A stretch of DNA of 64,000 nucleotides from Eretmocerus hayati (GCA_029851415.1 CM056744.1:115600838-115664837); one strand, 5' to 3'. Shown: positions 20,660 to 32,016, counted from the stretch's first letter. Numbers and translations are program-made. Notes: a model not told the origin generated them from the letters alone.

Positions 20660-21624
20660 TCTAAGTCACTGAACACGGATCCATGATCGGAATGGGGGTC
20701 ATATTGGTCGTGTTTGAGTTGCCACCCTGATGATTATGGGGTATAATGAGCCCTGGAAGAGCCCACTTTTAGGTGTACAGTCCCACAGGAAAAAATTTTG
20801 ACCTAACTCTATAGCTATACTACCCTCATGTTTACGCGGTTGCTTAATGACGTTGAAATCACTCAAGCCCCAAGGAGTCGAAATTGCGACATAATCTCGA
20901 TCATGCTGTTTTTAGGGCGCTAAATCCAAACTCATGAATGTGAGGGTGAGTTCATCTGCATTATAACGTAATTCCAAAAACTAAGATTTGATACCATGAG
21001 TCGAAGCTGGTAACCAGACGTCAATAGCCTTGTGTCCTTTGGATCACTGTGTTTAGATCCGAGATTTGTTTAACTACAACTGCTCATATTTTCAAGAAAA
21101 TGATGGAATTACGGTCCGATGAGACGTACATTGGAGTCAAAATCTAATATAATCCGGAAAAGCCACGATCCGACGTAATCCATCAATCCTGGTACTCAGA
21201 TTACATTGATATTTTATTTCATGTAACATGTGAATTGGCCATTGCAAGCTAATTTAATCAACGGATGTGCTGATTTTTGAACATAGATCGATATTGAAAC
21301 CGATCTATGCACCTTCGAGGCACCTCTAATGCGAGGTTGCAACTTGAAGGCTCTGGATGGAAATGAATGAATGAGATGGAATAGTGATGGGGGAGTGAGA
21401 GGAAAATAGAGAGAAAATATGGTTAGGATAGAGATTTACTCACTTTTTTGGAACAGAAGGTACTAGCTCGAACAATGTAGACGGAACGACGAAGACCACC
21501 GTAGGAACTAGTCAGTGGGAAGGAGGGGTCGAAGCCAAACACCAAGCGTCCCAGGTGACAAAGCGCCAAGCCGGTTGGAGCAGAAGATTTTAAAGCCAGC
21601 GCAGATCACCACTGGAAAGAACTG
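20660..21624. other. Intergenic, nothing recognised
   Basis: No supported gene, repeat or RNA lies between the palindromic element and the CACTG foldback. Confidence 0.35.
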
Positions 21625-22176
21625 CTCTCTCTGAAACCATCAGTGAGAACTCACTGCATTCCAGTTAGTCTGGGATCAACTCTGACTGAAGACTTCAGTG
21701 AGTAGTTCCAGTGAGTATCCACTGAAGTCGCACTGAAACTTCAGTGACCTTGGGTGGTCGAACGAGCCCCCATCACTGAAGTTTCAGTAAGCACCACTGA
21801 AATTCCAGTCAGACCATCCACCTGAAATTCCAGTGATATTTGACGTCAGACGGGCCATTGTCACTGAAGTTTCAGTGGGCACCTTTAAAACTTCAGTGAC
21901 GATGGCCCGACGGACTCCAATGGCCACTAAAATTTCAGTGGTGCTCACTGAAACTTCAGTGATGAAGACTCGTCTGACTCCAAAGGCCATTGAAATTTCA
22001 GTGATTGGTCTCACTGAAAATTCAGTGACGGCGACTCGTCCGACAACCCAAGGTCACTGAAATTTCAGTGCGACTTCAGTGAGTACTCACTGAAACTACT
22101 CACTGAAGTCTTCAGTCAGAGTTGATCCCAGACTAACTGAAGTTCAGTGAGTTCTCACTGATGGTTTCGGAGAGAG
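21625..22176. mobile_element. Foldback element with dense TTCAGTG/CACTGAA repeats, copy 1
   Basis: The ends CTCTCTCTGAAACC and GGTTTCGGAGAGAG are inverted, and the inverted repeat extends over 150 bp per side. The interior is a run of near-palindromes of the type CACTGAARTTTCAGTG in both orientations. The right end is followed by TA; the left flank is TG. A second copy at 28789-29258 has TA on both sides, which suggests a TA-targeting (mariner-like) MITE. Open frames inside are by-products of the repeat and are not genes. Confidence 0.7.
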
Positions 22177-22328
22177 TAGGGTCCCTAGAAAGGGGTTTCG
22201 ACACGGTCCGCCATATTCAGACGAGTCCGGTAGATATAGGTATACGAAAAGTATTGGTTTGTCCGAGTATGGCGGCGATTCACCCAGGGTTGAGAGAGCC
22301 GTGTTGAGAACCCATTCTAATGACCCTA
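22177..22328. mobile_element. Small hAT-like MITE candidate (TAGGGTC ends)
   Basis: The inverted ends TAGGGTCCCTAGAAAGGGG and, read from the right, TAGGGTCATTAGAATGGG start like the neighbouring MITE at 22439. No target duplication was found, perhaps because it abuts the foldback at 22176. Confidence 0.4.
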
Positions 22329-22438
22329 GAAAGGACTGATCGCGACCAAGCGGAAGAACAGGGATGCAGAGCAGTGAGGCTCCGGGCTAGAGGACGCTTC
22401 CAGTTCAAGCGGATGTGGCGATCGTGGTGGCGGGTGAT

Positions 22439-22651
22439 TAGGGTGCTTATAATTAACGGGTCTAGACAAGGGGGGGGGGGGTAATTCTTCTGATTGCCTC
22501 CGCCATATTCACCGATCCCGTGCTTTTCGAATGGGGACGCATCTGTGTGAGTGTGCACACACCGGTGCACCCGTGTACGTGTAGGTCGCTGAATATGGAG
22601 GCTGACCCCCTCCCCCCTTCTTGTCTAGACCCATTAATTATAGGGACCCTA
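22439..22651. mobile_element. hAT-type MITE, 213 bp, with 8-bp TSD
   Basis: The inverted ends are TAGGGTGCTTATAATTAA and TAGGGTCCCTATAATTAA, continuing through GGGTCTAGACAAG. A perfect 8-bp direct repeat CGGGTGAT flanks it (22431-22438 and 22652-22659). An 8-bp TSD with TAGGG ends points to the hAT superfamily. It has no coding capacity and contains a poly-G run near 22470. Confidence 0.8.
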
Positions 22652-22659
22652 CGGGTGAT

Positions 22660-23892
22660 GGAGTAGAGATGGGCAGGCACGCCGTTTTTGCGTGTCGGCT
22701 GCTTCAATGATTGCGCGAAGTTTGAACGTGGTTCTTGGTGTTTTCGAGGATCGTGAGCTCTGGTTGATGTGCTCCTGAGTTGTTTAGGCCAGTACATTGA
22801 CCTTAATAAGTTTGGCTAATTCTATGCTGTTTTACGCCACAACGATGATTGTCCCAAATCTTAAAATGTGGAATTGCTTTTTATTTGTTTAATTACATAC
22901 TATCTGAGTGATGGTTACTGAATGCATTGGTTGATCAACTTAGATGGTAACATAAATGATTAATTGGTACTTAAGTGTAGCTATTTTTGTAATTCGTTAT
23001 GAGTATATTTCAGAGGTGGGTGTTATGAAAGAAAGGAAGAGAAGAAAAGAAAATGAAAACGTCAGTGAAACGGACGTCACAAAACCATATCGAGAAATAG
23101 AAAAGAGTATAACCTGGCGTCCTACTAACGAGAACATTCAACTATCCCATTGTTTAGCAATGAGGACTATCGTCAAATTGACAAACGAGCAGAGTAGTTA
23201 TATTGGTCTTGTGAAATGAAGCCAGAATATGCTCGTTGAATGTACAGTATGTACATATTCCAACTGTAATAAAAAAATAGCTCCATCCTGCTGCTTTTTC
23301 ATGTAATCAAGTGATTTTGATTGTAAAACATCAGGCGTGAATTCAAGTAACAAAATCAATCGAATTATTCAGATTTTCCATCAGATATACATACTTATAA
23401 TAAAGCGATCATCAATGCTTTTTTCATCTCTTCCGCGAATACATCCGCGCTGTGCTTGCAAGCACATTCGGAGGTCTGGAGAACAGGACTGGTCTGGTAC
23501 GCGAAATGGATAAACTGTCTGGTAATGGAAGTGTACTATTGCAAATACCAACTCTTCATCTGAGCCTGATGTATGAATCTGTTCACCTTCCTTTCTATTT
23601 GCATGACTCTACTTGTCAATGTACAATTCATTATACTAATGTGTGGTTCTCAAGATGGGAAATACATTGAGTTATTCCACATCAACGTGAGCTTAGGCAC
23701 CAGAGATTTGCAGAACTTGATGTGCTTGTCATTCCGATTTGTTTAGTATTGTGATATGAATTGGATTCTTGAAGTGAAATCCGATGGTATTGATACAGTT
23801 TGGAGTCACACATGGAATGTAACTGGGAAACGCAAGGAGGACAATCCAACCCCTAAAGAATTGACTCCCACTGAAACAAAGACTTCGATTCT
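22660..23892. other. Intergenic, nothing recognised
   Basis: Small frames (for example 22956-23219 and 23452-23670, plus) lack domains or splice support. Confidence 0.35.
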
Positions 23893-24200
23893 TTAGTAAG
23901 ATGAAGATCTTGACCCAGATCCACAGGATAAATTCATAAGTTCCAAATCATGTCGAGAAACAGTTTCAGGGAGCGTGGTGATTTTTTCGAGATCCTCCAG
24001 CTTAGTAGTCTTGATACAATCTGGTGTCAGATGTGAATGCATGCAACAACAGACACCCTTACAGCAAATTCCTCTGAGAACTTGTATCTGATGGTTTTTA
24101 CCAACATCTTTGCATCTCTCATCACAAAGTGCTTCATTGATGATCTCGTCACCGTGGAGACATTTTGCCTGCATCACCTCATTCGTAGAGCTATCTCCAC
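23893..24200 (-). CDS. Defensin-like CS-alpha-beta protein, terminal exon (gene C)
   Basis: The exon starts after a TTTTTTTTAG acceptor, with two bases completing a codon. It encodes about 101 residues ending at 23893. It contains the six-Cys pattern C-x11-C-x3-C-x15-C-x4-C-x-C (starting KCLHGDE, then CDERC, then GICCKGVCCC), the CS-alpha-beta signature of arthropod defensins, with two extra Cys. A tail of about 50 residues follows. Acceptor phase and exon position match the family members at 49718 and 53661. The 5' exons are unresolved. A 26-nt frame-compatible micro-exon lies at 25470-25495 (acceptor CTCCTAG, donor GTAACT), but no signal-peptide exon was found. Expected to be exported; antimicrobial or effector activity is inference. 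Confidence 0.55.
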
Positions 24201-24279
24201 CTAAAAAAAAATTCAAAAAAGTTGATATGATATTACAAAATGAAGATTTCTTAGACCTTTTCAGAATTTTTTTTCAGTC

Positions 24280-24366
24280 GGGGGGCGGAGCCCGCCGAAC
24301 CCCCCGGCGGGGGCTCCGCCCCCTGCACCCCCGCCGGGGCTCCGCCCCGGACCCCGTCCCCACCCC
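24280..24366. repeat. Extremely GC-rich palindromic island
   Basis: Nested inverted blocks (GGGGGCGGAGCCCGCC, GGGGGCTCCGCCCCC, GGGGCTCCGCCCCGG) lie in otherwise AT-rich DNA, just upstream of the gene C exon. The origin is unknown; it looks like an inserted hairpin module. Confidence 0.6.
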
Positions 24367-24507
24367 CGACAATTAGCTTCGGTATTTCCAATGCAGCATA
24401 AGTGACAATGACACGGTCGTTGTGGCCCACTGCGCCAAAGAATGCATGCTGGGATGCGCGCGTGGATGGGGGGGGGGGGGGGGGTACTTTAGTCCCGTAG
24501 GATAAAA

Positions 24508-24641
24508 AATAGCATACGCAACTCGGGAGTAATGTGGGCCTTGAACTACCGGGTGTTTATCGCTCTCGGCTTCGCCTCGAGCGATAATCCACACCCGGGA
24601 GTAAAAGGCCCACTTTACTCCCTAGCTGCGTAATATACTAT
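24508..24641. repeat. Hairpin repeat with TAGTATATTA end (MITE-like)
   Basis: TAGCATACGCAACTCGGGAG with AATGTGGGCCTT on the left pairs with AAGGCCCACTTTACTCCC and CTGCGTAATATACTA on the right, around a GCTCTCGGC/TTCGCCTCGAGC loop. It follows a poly-G run near 24466-24484. Its terminal sequence resembles that of the hairpin at 2544-2675. Confidence 0.55.
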
Positions 24642-25721
24642 TCTGCGAAAGAAATTTTGTAGACGAAATTATTGTTGGAATTCGGTAACAACCGTTGTGG
24701 AAATGTCTATTACCTCTTCCAAAAGTGTCGTAAACCCATGACAGTGACCCGAAATTGATCATCTTGTGACACTCCCATGGGATTACGATACTCTTGGAAG
24801 AGGACATAGACGTTTCCACAATAGTTGTTACCGAATTCGAACAACAATTTGGTCTTTAAAATTTCTTTCGCGGAAAGATTTTTTTAGCACCTACTACGAA
24901 TTTTTAGCGACTACTGGAGTAAATGTACCATGTTTGACATCGTTCAAAATATTCTCAAAAAAGTTCAAAGGGATACGAACTCATTTTTCTGAGTAATTGC
25001 ATTATTCCATTTTCCATCAAATTGTCGCTTTTCGGGACTCTATGCGAAATTTTAATTACCGTGGGATTCTAATATGATAGAATACGTTGTGTTTGATATT
25101 CTGCATCAAATCCCACCTCAAAAGACCCATTAGGAGCAAAGATGTGGAGCTTTTACCAAATTCAGAATGGCAATCTCAATTTTCGGCTCCAAACTGGAAA
25201 TTCGCATAGCACTGATGCAAAGTTGATCTGGGCTAAACAACAGAACACGTGTCACCTCATTTTAGCTCTAGAATCATATACTTTATCGCGGACGGAATCT
25301 TGTTTTTTGACCTCACTTCATTGGACGGTTTTAACTGAAATAGCTCCAGTTCCTACAACCGGGAACAGCGAGACGTCGCATCACTGCATGATATTCTCAA
25401 TTGAAGGCAACTATCAAGTTGAAAAAATTGTTTCCTTGTTGCACTAGATAGTTGAAATTCAGCAGTTACCATAGGTGCCTAACAAATACCTTGGTCTAGG
25501 AGTTAAATTAAATAATAGTACTTGAGAAATTCGGTTCCCACCCTGCATACTGGGAAGTTAAGCTTCACTGGCTTATTTCTGGTGAATCGGCTCTGGTAGA
25601 AATTGTGAGCATTTTTGACCAAAAACTGGCCAAGTCTAACCTAATTGCATTGCCACTATATCTATATATTGCATGGGTGGCCAAAAAATTGGTCACATTT
25701 CTACCAGGGGGTGAGCTCAAT
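24642..25721. other. Intergenic with one possible gene relic
   Basis: A plus-strand frame at 25142-25447 begins WSFYQIQNGNLNFRLQTGN, reminiscent of the start of a farnesoic acid O-methyltransferase-type (FAMeT) domain, but the rest does not convince. A 26-nt candidate micro-exon of gene C (minus, 25470-25495) also lies here. Confidence 0.25.
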
Positions 25722-25976
25722 TCAAGGGCATAATGGTAGATGAACCAATTTACCTGTGCTACAAGATGGCCGAGGTTCGGAAGCTGCACTTGCGACTTCG
25801 CAAACACCTTCATCTGATTCTCCGCAAGCAACTTCATCTGATATTTCGCAAACAAATTGGTCCAATATTTCGCAGACACCTTCATCTGGAAGTTGTACAC
25901 AATTAGAACTCCCAAAGATCTCAACTTTGCGTCCTGTATGATTGGAAAAAGTGAATGATGGAGAGTCCAGCTTCAC
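25722..25976 (-). CDS. Paralogous tail exon of the defensin-like family (gene E, partial)
   Basis: The exon starts after a CTCTAG acceptor at 25976 and ends in TGA at 25722, 84 residues. Its ends match the C-terminal part of gene D (28007-28483): an N-terminal KLDSPSFTF-like start and a shared C-terminal block (CEVASAASEPRPSCS here, CEAATVTAKSQPSCS there). Between them, about four Cys-bearing units (DEGVCEILD, FVCEISDE, ACGES, DEGVCEV) form a short tandem expansion. I found no CS-alpha-beta exon upstream before gene D, so this may be a partial or dead duplicate, possibly disrupted by the MITE at 26266-26650. Confidence 0.4.
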   Translation of the reverse strand: MKLDSPSFTFSNHTGRKVEIFGSSNCVQLPDEGVCEILDQFVCEISDEVACGESDEGVCEVASAASEPRPSCSTGKLVHLPLCP

Positions 25977-26265
25977 CTAGAGGTCTTTGCTAGATCCATA
26001 AATCCGATTAAAAGAACCGTGAATTACGTTCATGTCAGATTCAAATTAAATCTGTAATCATTTTCTTCGAACTCCCAGTATCCCTTTTCCTCTTTTCATG
26101 GTGTTGAAATGAGATGACCTTCGCAGTTTTGAGTCCCAAGAAGTTTTTTCTTTCGTCCAAAATAGAACTATGCTTTCTTCGAAAGTATTTCTTGGTGAGT
26201 GTGACTTTTTGCCCACAACTTATTAAGTTCCACATGCCTCTCCCAGAAGAGGTGAGGACGCATTG

Positions 26266-26650
26266 AAGGCGGTGCGGTCACCGTGCACCGTGCACGCTGG
26301 AAGTTATTTGCACTTTCATCCGATACACTTGCGATTTGGACTAAATAAGGAGAAGACGAATACTTATTATCATCCAACTTGAATTCGTCTTCTCGTCGTT
26401 TTGCTCAAATCGCAAGAGAACTGGAGAAAAGTGGGAATAACTTGAGCGCAGGCACCTCCTAACCTATAATACAGGCACTTTGTAATTCGCACTTTTATCC
26501 GATTCTCTTCCGATTTGGGCAAAACGACGAGAAGACGAACTCGAGTTAGATGATAATAAACGCGGCTCTTCTCGTCGTTTCGCCCAAATTGCAAGAGAAT
26601 ATGATAAAAGTGCGAATTACTTTCAGCGTGCACGGTGACCGCATCGCCTT
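26266..26650. mobile_element. MITE with AAGGCG ends
   Basis: The inverted ends AAGGCGGTGCGGTCACCGTG and CACGGTGACCGCATCGCCTT extend inward about 100 bp. A second inverted pair inside is built around CGTCTTCTCGTCG. No clear TSD was seen. No coding. Confidence 0.6.
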
Positions 26651-28006
26651 ACCAATTATACTCAAGTATTGAATGGGATAAAATCGTGTTGAATATCTCC
26701 AGAGCTTTGAGGGATCAACATTTTTTGAGAAATTTGGTTCATTAACTCAATTCATGGAAGAAGTGGAATAAATACGAAACCATGTTGAGTATTTTTCGTA
26801 CATGATCAGAATCACCAGGATTAGAAGAAGATGGAGATGAAATGACTTTAACCTACCTCAATAGTCGGATGTATTCGTAATACATCTCGGTTATTTTGCA
26901 CGGCATCACTCGTTAATTGGAAAAACGAAATGTTTCGTCTCCAACGTGTATGATTCTTACTTCAAATATATGCAGTTCTTCACATCGAAAACTACCATTG
27001 AGATCAGGAATGGATGTGGCCATTGGGTTCAAAGACCGCTTCACTGAAGACTTTAATTTTTGCGGGATGAAAATCTATTTATCATATACTTCAAAAATGT
27101 GTAACCAAATACGAAGAACAAAACACTTGAGATAGAAATCATTTTGACGGAACCATGAGTAGCCCCGGGCTCGCGGATTTGGCACTTAAGAACTTTTCTC
27201 CTCCAGAATAGCTGTGTGATAGATGTGAGTGCATCTAATCAACTTCAACAAGAAGTATGAGGCAATTGAATGTGTAATCGGTCGAAAGTATTCTCATGGC
27301 TGTTGAAAATGGCGCATGCGCAAGGGAAGCTAGTTTTAAGTACTGAGCTAGAATTTGTTTTGAAGATAACTGCCTCTATATTAGAATATCTGTGAAACCC
27401 AAAACAATATTGAATGTATTCGTTAATAATGCCCGTAACCTTGCAAATACGATGTAATGGGTCACAAAGGCCTTCGATGTGGTTTTGAGAGGAAGAAATG
27501 CATTTTTGTCATCTTTTGAGAATTTTGAGCGTACCTAGAAAGCTTCCAGTGGCTCGAAACTCGAAAAAATGAATAAGCATTCACACACACGTAGTTCTCC
27601 GCCACATACATTTTTAAGAATATCGAATGGATAATATCAAAACATGCGTCAAAAAAGTTATAAGCGGAACCGTGACTTGTATTTCAGCACCTTGGTGTTT
27701 GAAAAAAGATATAGAGGGCTTCACTAGTTGTGACTTGATGGGCTTCGGAGTCACTCTTCAGATATTATTGGAAGAAACTAAAATTGGTGGAGACAGCTCA
27801 AAGTTCTGGCAAAATACGACAAGATTATCTCAATTTTATTATTATTTGTGGAATCACTACTATAGGCCCATCTTGGACCAAAAAATTGTTCCGGATGTAC
27901 AAACTTCCAGAGTCGTCATACTCCAACAGCCCAGAATGAGGAGAAATGATACCGGAATTCCAAATGATTGGTTGCAGATTCCATTTGAATTTGGCATGGA
28001 CATACT
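26651..28006. other. Intergenic, no confident gene
   Basis: A 140-residue plus-strand frame at 27627-28049 overlaps the 3' end of gene D antisense. It has no recognised domain and I do not call it. Confidence 0.3.
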
Positions 28007-28483
28007 CTACGAGGGATGCATTTGTTTACCTCTGCTACAAGATGGTTGAGATTTAGCAGTTACGGTAGCTGCCTCGCAAACTTCTTCGCCTGATGGTTGA
28101 ACTCTCCGTGTAACCGGCGTATGATTGTTATCAACTTGTTTTGAGATTTCCAATAGAGCCTTTGATTTTGAGTAGCAAAAATTGCTTTCTTTGGTGAGCG
28201 CAACCTTTGAAGATTCCAATGACAGATGAATGGAGCTGTAGTGTGATCCTGGAATGACCCATCTGCAGAAGCATACATTGTATAAACAACGTCCTTTTGT
28301 GATTTGAGGGTTCCCAATCCCTATGCAAAGGTCATCACATGTTTCGAAGCCAATTTTCTCTCCATCAAACAGACACCAATGTTCATCACCATCGTAGAGA
28401 TGTTTCCACTCTTCGCCAGGGAATGGAGGAACTGGATACGGTAGATTGTCGACTGCATGGATAAGAGTGTGGTCAAATATGGC
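28007..28483 (-). CDS. Defensin-like CS-alpha-beta protein with long tail, terminal exon (gene D)
   Basis: A frame of 158 residues follows the acceptor ATTTAG at 28483; an alternative acceptor ATGCAG at 28452 gives the two-base phase used by genes A-C. From residue 37 the six-Cys pattern C-x11-C-x3-C-x12-C-x4-C-x-C is seen (CLFDGEKIG, CDDLC, GRCLYNVCFC). A tail of about 85 residues follows, ending CEAATVTAKSQPSCS and a stop at 28007, and is shared with gene E. The upstream Pro-rich, acidic stretch (YPVPPFPGEEW) would be a linker. I could not place a signal-peptide exon; a short spliceable exon candidate lies near 28637-28672. Peptide fold is well supported by Cys spacing, biological role unknown. 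Confidence 0.55.
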   Translation of the reverse strand, partial: AIFDHTLIHAVDNLPYPVPPFPGEEWKHLYDGDEHWCLFDGEKIGFETCDDLCIGIGNPQITKGRCLYNVCFCRWVIPGSHYSSIHLSLESSKVALTKESNFCYSKSKALLEISKQVDNNHTPVTRRVQPSGEEVCEAATVTAKSQPSCSRGKQMHPS

Positions 28484-28788
28484 CTAAATGTATGGGTAAG
28501 TGTGAGAGAGATGCGTATCACTGCTTATCATACACCCCAAGCAATTAGCGAATGATACAAGCTTAGGCCATGAGAATTGAGCTTCAAATTGATGTAATCC
28601 AATCACTGAAATTCTGTTGTACTCACGTGTAGGGACCAGAGAGTGACTGTGACTGATCCTTTCTACAGCATGAAGAATAAAAATGGATTAATCTTTGTGA
28701 TATATCAGTAGTACGATTGCTGGAGTATAATGGGTAATCTCATGAAAATTAGCTCTACTAATTTAAATAAACATCGTGAAGTCACGTA

Positions 28789-29258
28789 CTCTCTCCGAAA
28801 CCATCAGTGAGAACTCACTGTACTTCAGTTACTCCGGGATCAACTCTGACTGAAGACTTCAGTGAGTAGTTTCAGTGAGTATCCACTGAAGTTGCACTGA
28901 AACTTCAAGGACCTTGGGTCGTCGGACGAGTCGACAATGGCTCGCCCGACTCCAATGTTCACTGAAATTTCAATGAATAGTCTTGCTGGAACTTCGGTGG
29001 TACTCACTAAAACTCCAGCGACGATGGTCCATCCGACACCAAAGCTCACTGAAATTTCACGTGGATGGTCTCACTGAAATTCCAGTGGTGCTCACTGAAA
29101 CTTCAGTGATGGGGACTCGTCTGACCACCCAAGGTCAATGAAGTTTCAGTGCGACTTCAGTGAATACTCACTGAAACTACTCCCTGGAGTCTTCAGTCAG
29201 AGTTGATTCCAGACTAACTAAAGTTCAGTGAGTTCTCACTGATGGTTTCGAAGAGAGT
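28789..29258. mobile_element. Foldback element with TTCAGTG/CACTGAA repeats, copy 2
   Basis: The inverted ends CTCTCTCCGAAACC and GGTTTCGAAGAGAG are flanked by TA on both sides (28787-28788 and 29259-29260). It shares terminal ~150 bp and the palindromic interior with 21625-22176 but is ~80 bp shorter, showing a mobile family with variable interior repeat number. Confidence 0.75.
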
Positions 29259-29260
29259 AC

Positions 29261-30310
29261 TCCAAATGTGAAGTCCTCGAGACCAATAAAAATCTAAGTA
29301 TATACGAACTACCCAGAAACTTCTCAGATCTTAGCGGAGCTGTCAACGGAGTCAACTCAATTCTCTCGTCGACTTCTTCTGAATGACTCCGACCTCTCCT
29401 CCCACCCCCATGGATTGAGCGTGACCGTAGATGTGATAAGTTTATATTTGTTCTCCATTATTATCAAGAAAAGGTCAACCTTATATCATTACAGTTGGTC
29501 ATATTCAATCCAACCAAGTCCCCTGATGGAATGAGCAAACTTGCTCTATTTTGAATGGATTTAAACTGAAGATCAGGAAGTTCAGGAGAAAATTTGAGTT
29601 CAAATCCTATGCATGTCTTCGCAGGTTGAGGGTTATGACCATAAACCAAGACTCACCTCTATAATATCGCACTCCATTCACATATACCCTGCGATGCCTA
29701 CCCCAGTAGCGTACTGTAATGGAGATATTACCTGGAAAATACATGGAATGTGTATTTGTTTCCTTGATACATACAGTATCCCCCCCCCCCCCCAAAAATG
29801 AATGGAACACGGATTTTCTTTACTGAAACAGTGATTACTCAGACGTCCTTGGGTTTGCGGCAATTTTGAAACAAGCATTCGAAAGACGAGGAAAAAATCC
29901 ATCAATTCATATCTTTTAGAATATTTTTTGTTGCGAAATTCATGGTTTCAACCGGCTCCGCAAAGTGAAAATTTTCAATTTCAATCAATCATCGATCATT
30001 CATCGGGAAATCATGATAGCACAAAAATCTTTGCGGGATCTTGTAACTCTTTTCAAGACCTCCAAAATCGTTATTTCATACATCACTCTACGGGTTTTTT
30101 CACCAGAGTTACGAGTGATCTGGCAAAGAGAATTTGAAGAGTATGTTCATCCTAGCACACGCGAAGAGCTCTAAATGACTGCGTTGAGATTGAGCATATA
30201 TGCGTATGCCGTGCATGCACCATGCAAATTCTTTTTTTTGGGGGGGGGGGCACGTGCAGAGTAGGCTGGTACGGTAGATTGGCGTTTTTATGTTTCCTAC
30301 TCCGCATCCA
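29261..30310. other. Intergenic, nothing recognised
   Basis: Contains a poly-C run (about 29779-29792) and a T/G homopolymer junction (about 30230-30250). No gene supported. Confidence 0.35.
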
Positions 30311-30312
30311 CA

Positions 30313-30992
30313 CCCATGTAAAAATGGGAACCCTATGCTCATATATGAATATAAATGAACATGGGGTCCAAGGACCCTATGACCATATATGAACATCTAT
30401 GAAATGATTTTCAGAACTTTTTAAAATCCGAGAAGTTGTTATGGTTGCATTTTCAGGGAATATAACATCAAAAAGTCACGATGCTGATCTTGCATAACCG
30501 AGAAAATCTCCAGGAGTTCATTAGGTAATTGAATAAAACGATCTGGTATCATTATATATCTTAATAGAAAAAATTTTTATTGCCAAGATTAAAAACGTTT
30601 GGCATATTGGTGACGTACCTGCTTAAATGTAATATTTCTCAAAGTGATGATCTCAAGATACAGCAAATTGTGCAGATTGGTCACTAATTTGCCAAGCGAT
30701 TTGAATCTTGGAAATTAAAATAGTTTTTTCTAGTAGGAGAATGATATCACTTATAGATCGTTTTGATTCAATTACTTAATGAACTCTTGGAGATTTTTCG
30801 GTTATGCAAGATTGGCATCGTGACTTTTTGATGTAATATTCCCTGAAAATGCAACCATATATAACAACTTCTCGCTCGACTTCTTGGATTTTGAAAAATT
30901 TTGAAAATCGATTCATAGATGTTCATATATGGTCATAGGGTTCTTGGACCCCATGTTCATATATGATCATAGGGTTCCCATTTTTACATGGG
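30313..30992. mobile_element. Foldback element with CCCATGTAAAA ends, copy 1
   Basis: The ends CCCATGTAAAAATGGG and CCCATTTTTACATGGG are inverted, and complementarity continues through CATATATGA-type motifs and further for more than 200 bp per arm. CA stands on both sides (30311-30312 and 30993-30994). No coding. A related element starts 540 bp further on. Confidence 0.7.
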
Positions 30993-31532
30993 CAATGAAA
31001 AGCTCCAAGACAGTTGGTGAACATGTTTCTGGGATGATTCATTGGTCTCATCACCGATGTGATAAACACACTGTAAAAAATTCTGGTAGATTTTACCTCG
31101 CTGAGCACTGGAAATAATGGGGCTCTTGCTGAGCGAGGTGAATCTGCAGTGTCGAGCGATGTGATTTCATTGGCGGGATTGTGATTCCACGAGAAGCGCT
31201 GAAAATTGCGACCGTGTGTGGGTTTATATCCAATCTGTGATTCCACAACGCCGAGCATGGTTACCGCGTACGTCGAGGCTAAAATTGGCAAAGTAACCTC
31301 AAAATTATTCCTAGCTATCCTAATCGTTGAAAAAACAAACAAGTGATTAATATAGAGAAAAATATAAAGGTCATCTATGCTCGACATGAAAAAATGTATG
31401 AGCGAGATACACATTAATGTGTATTTTGAAGTGACTTCACGAATAATGTCCACTCCGAGTTGGAATAATTTTACCACGATCGTTAACTCATGCCGTAAGT
31501 GGACATAAAGCATGGGTATATGCTCAGAGTTT

Positions 31533-32014
31533 CCCATCTAGAACATAAGATTCCATGAACATATATGATCGTGGATTCCATGGTCATATATGATCATAAA
31601 TAAAATCGGTTTCGAAATTGGTCCTTTTCATTATGGAAACGTGTGATATACCAATTTACAACATCAGTACTTCCCGGTGATGATCGAATATTACTCAGAA
31701 AATTTTTTCCCGAAGTCATTCTCAGGTTTTGAATATTTGAAGTACTGAAGAGAAAAAATTCACATCAATTATCATTTTTCGTCGAAAATGTCAGTTTTTG
31801 GGAACTCGAGACCGACTCCTAGAAAGATTTTTTTCAGTAGTATATGATCAGTACCGTGACGTATTGATATTAGAATAGGTTTGAATCCATATATCACAAC
31901 TTTTTGGAATAAAAATAAGATGCTTAGAGCGGTTCTACGTATGATCATATATGACCATGGAATCCTCGGATTCCATGATCATATATGTTCATGGAATCGT
32001 ATGTTTTACATGGG
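31533..32014. mobile_element. Foldback element with CCCATGTAAAA ends, copy 2
   Basis: The inverted ends are CCCATCTAGAACATAAGATT and, read from the right, CCCATGTAAAACATACGATT, followed by repeated TTCATATATGATCAT-type units. TT stands on both sides. It shares terminal sequence and subterminal motifs with 30313-30992 but differs in the core. Confidence 0.65.
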
Positions 32015-32016
32015 TT

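Noticed and set aside
21784..22060. Open frames on both strands with repetitive translation
   Set aside because: They only translate the CACTGAA/TTCAGTG palindromes of the foldback element.
25142..25447. FAMeT-like domain start
   Set aside because: Only the first ~15 residues resemble the family; the rest lacks its conserved motifs.
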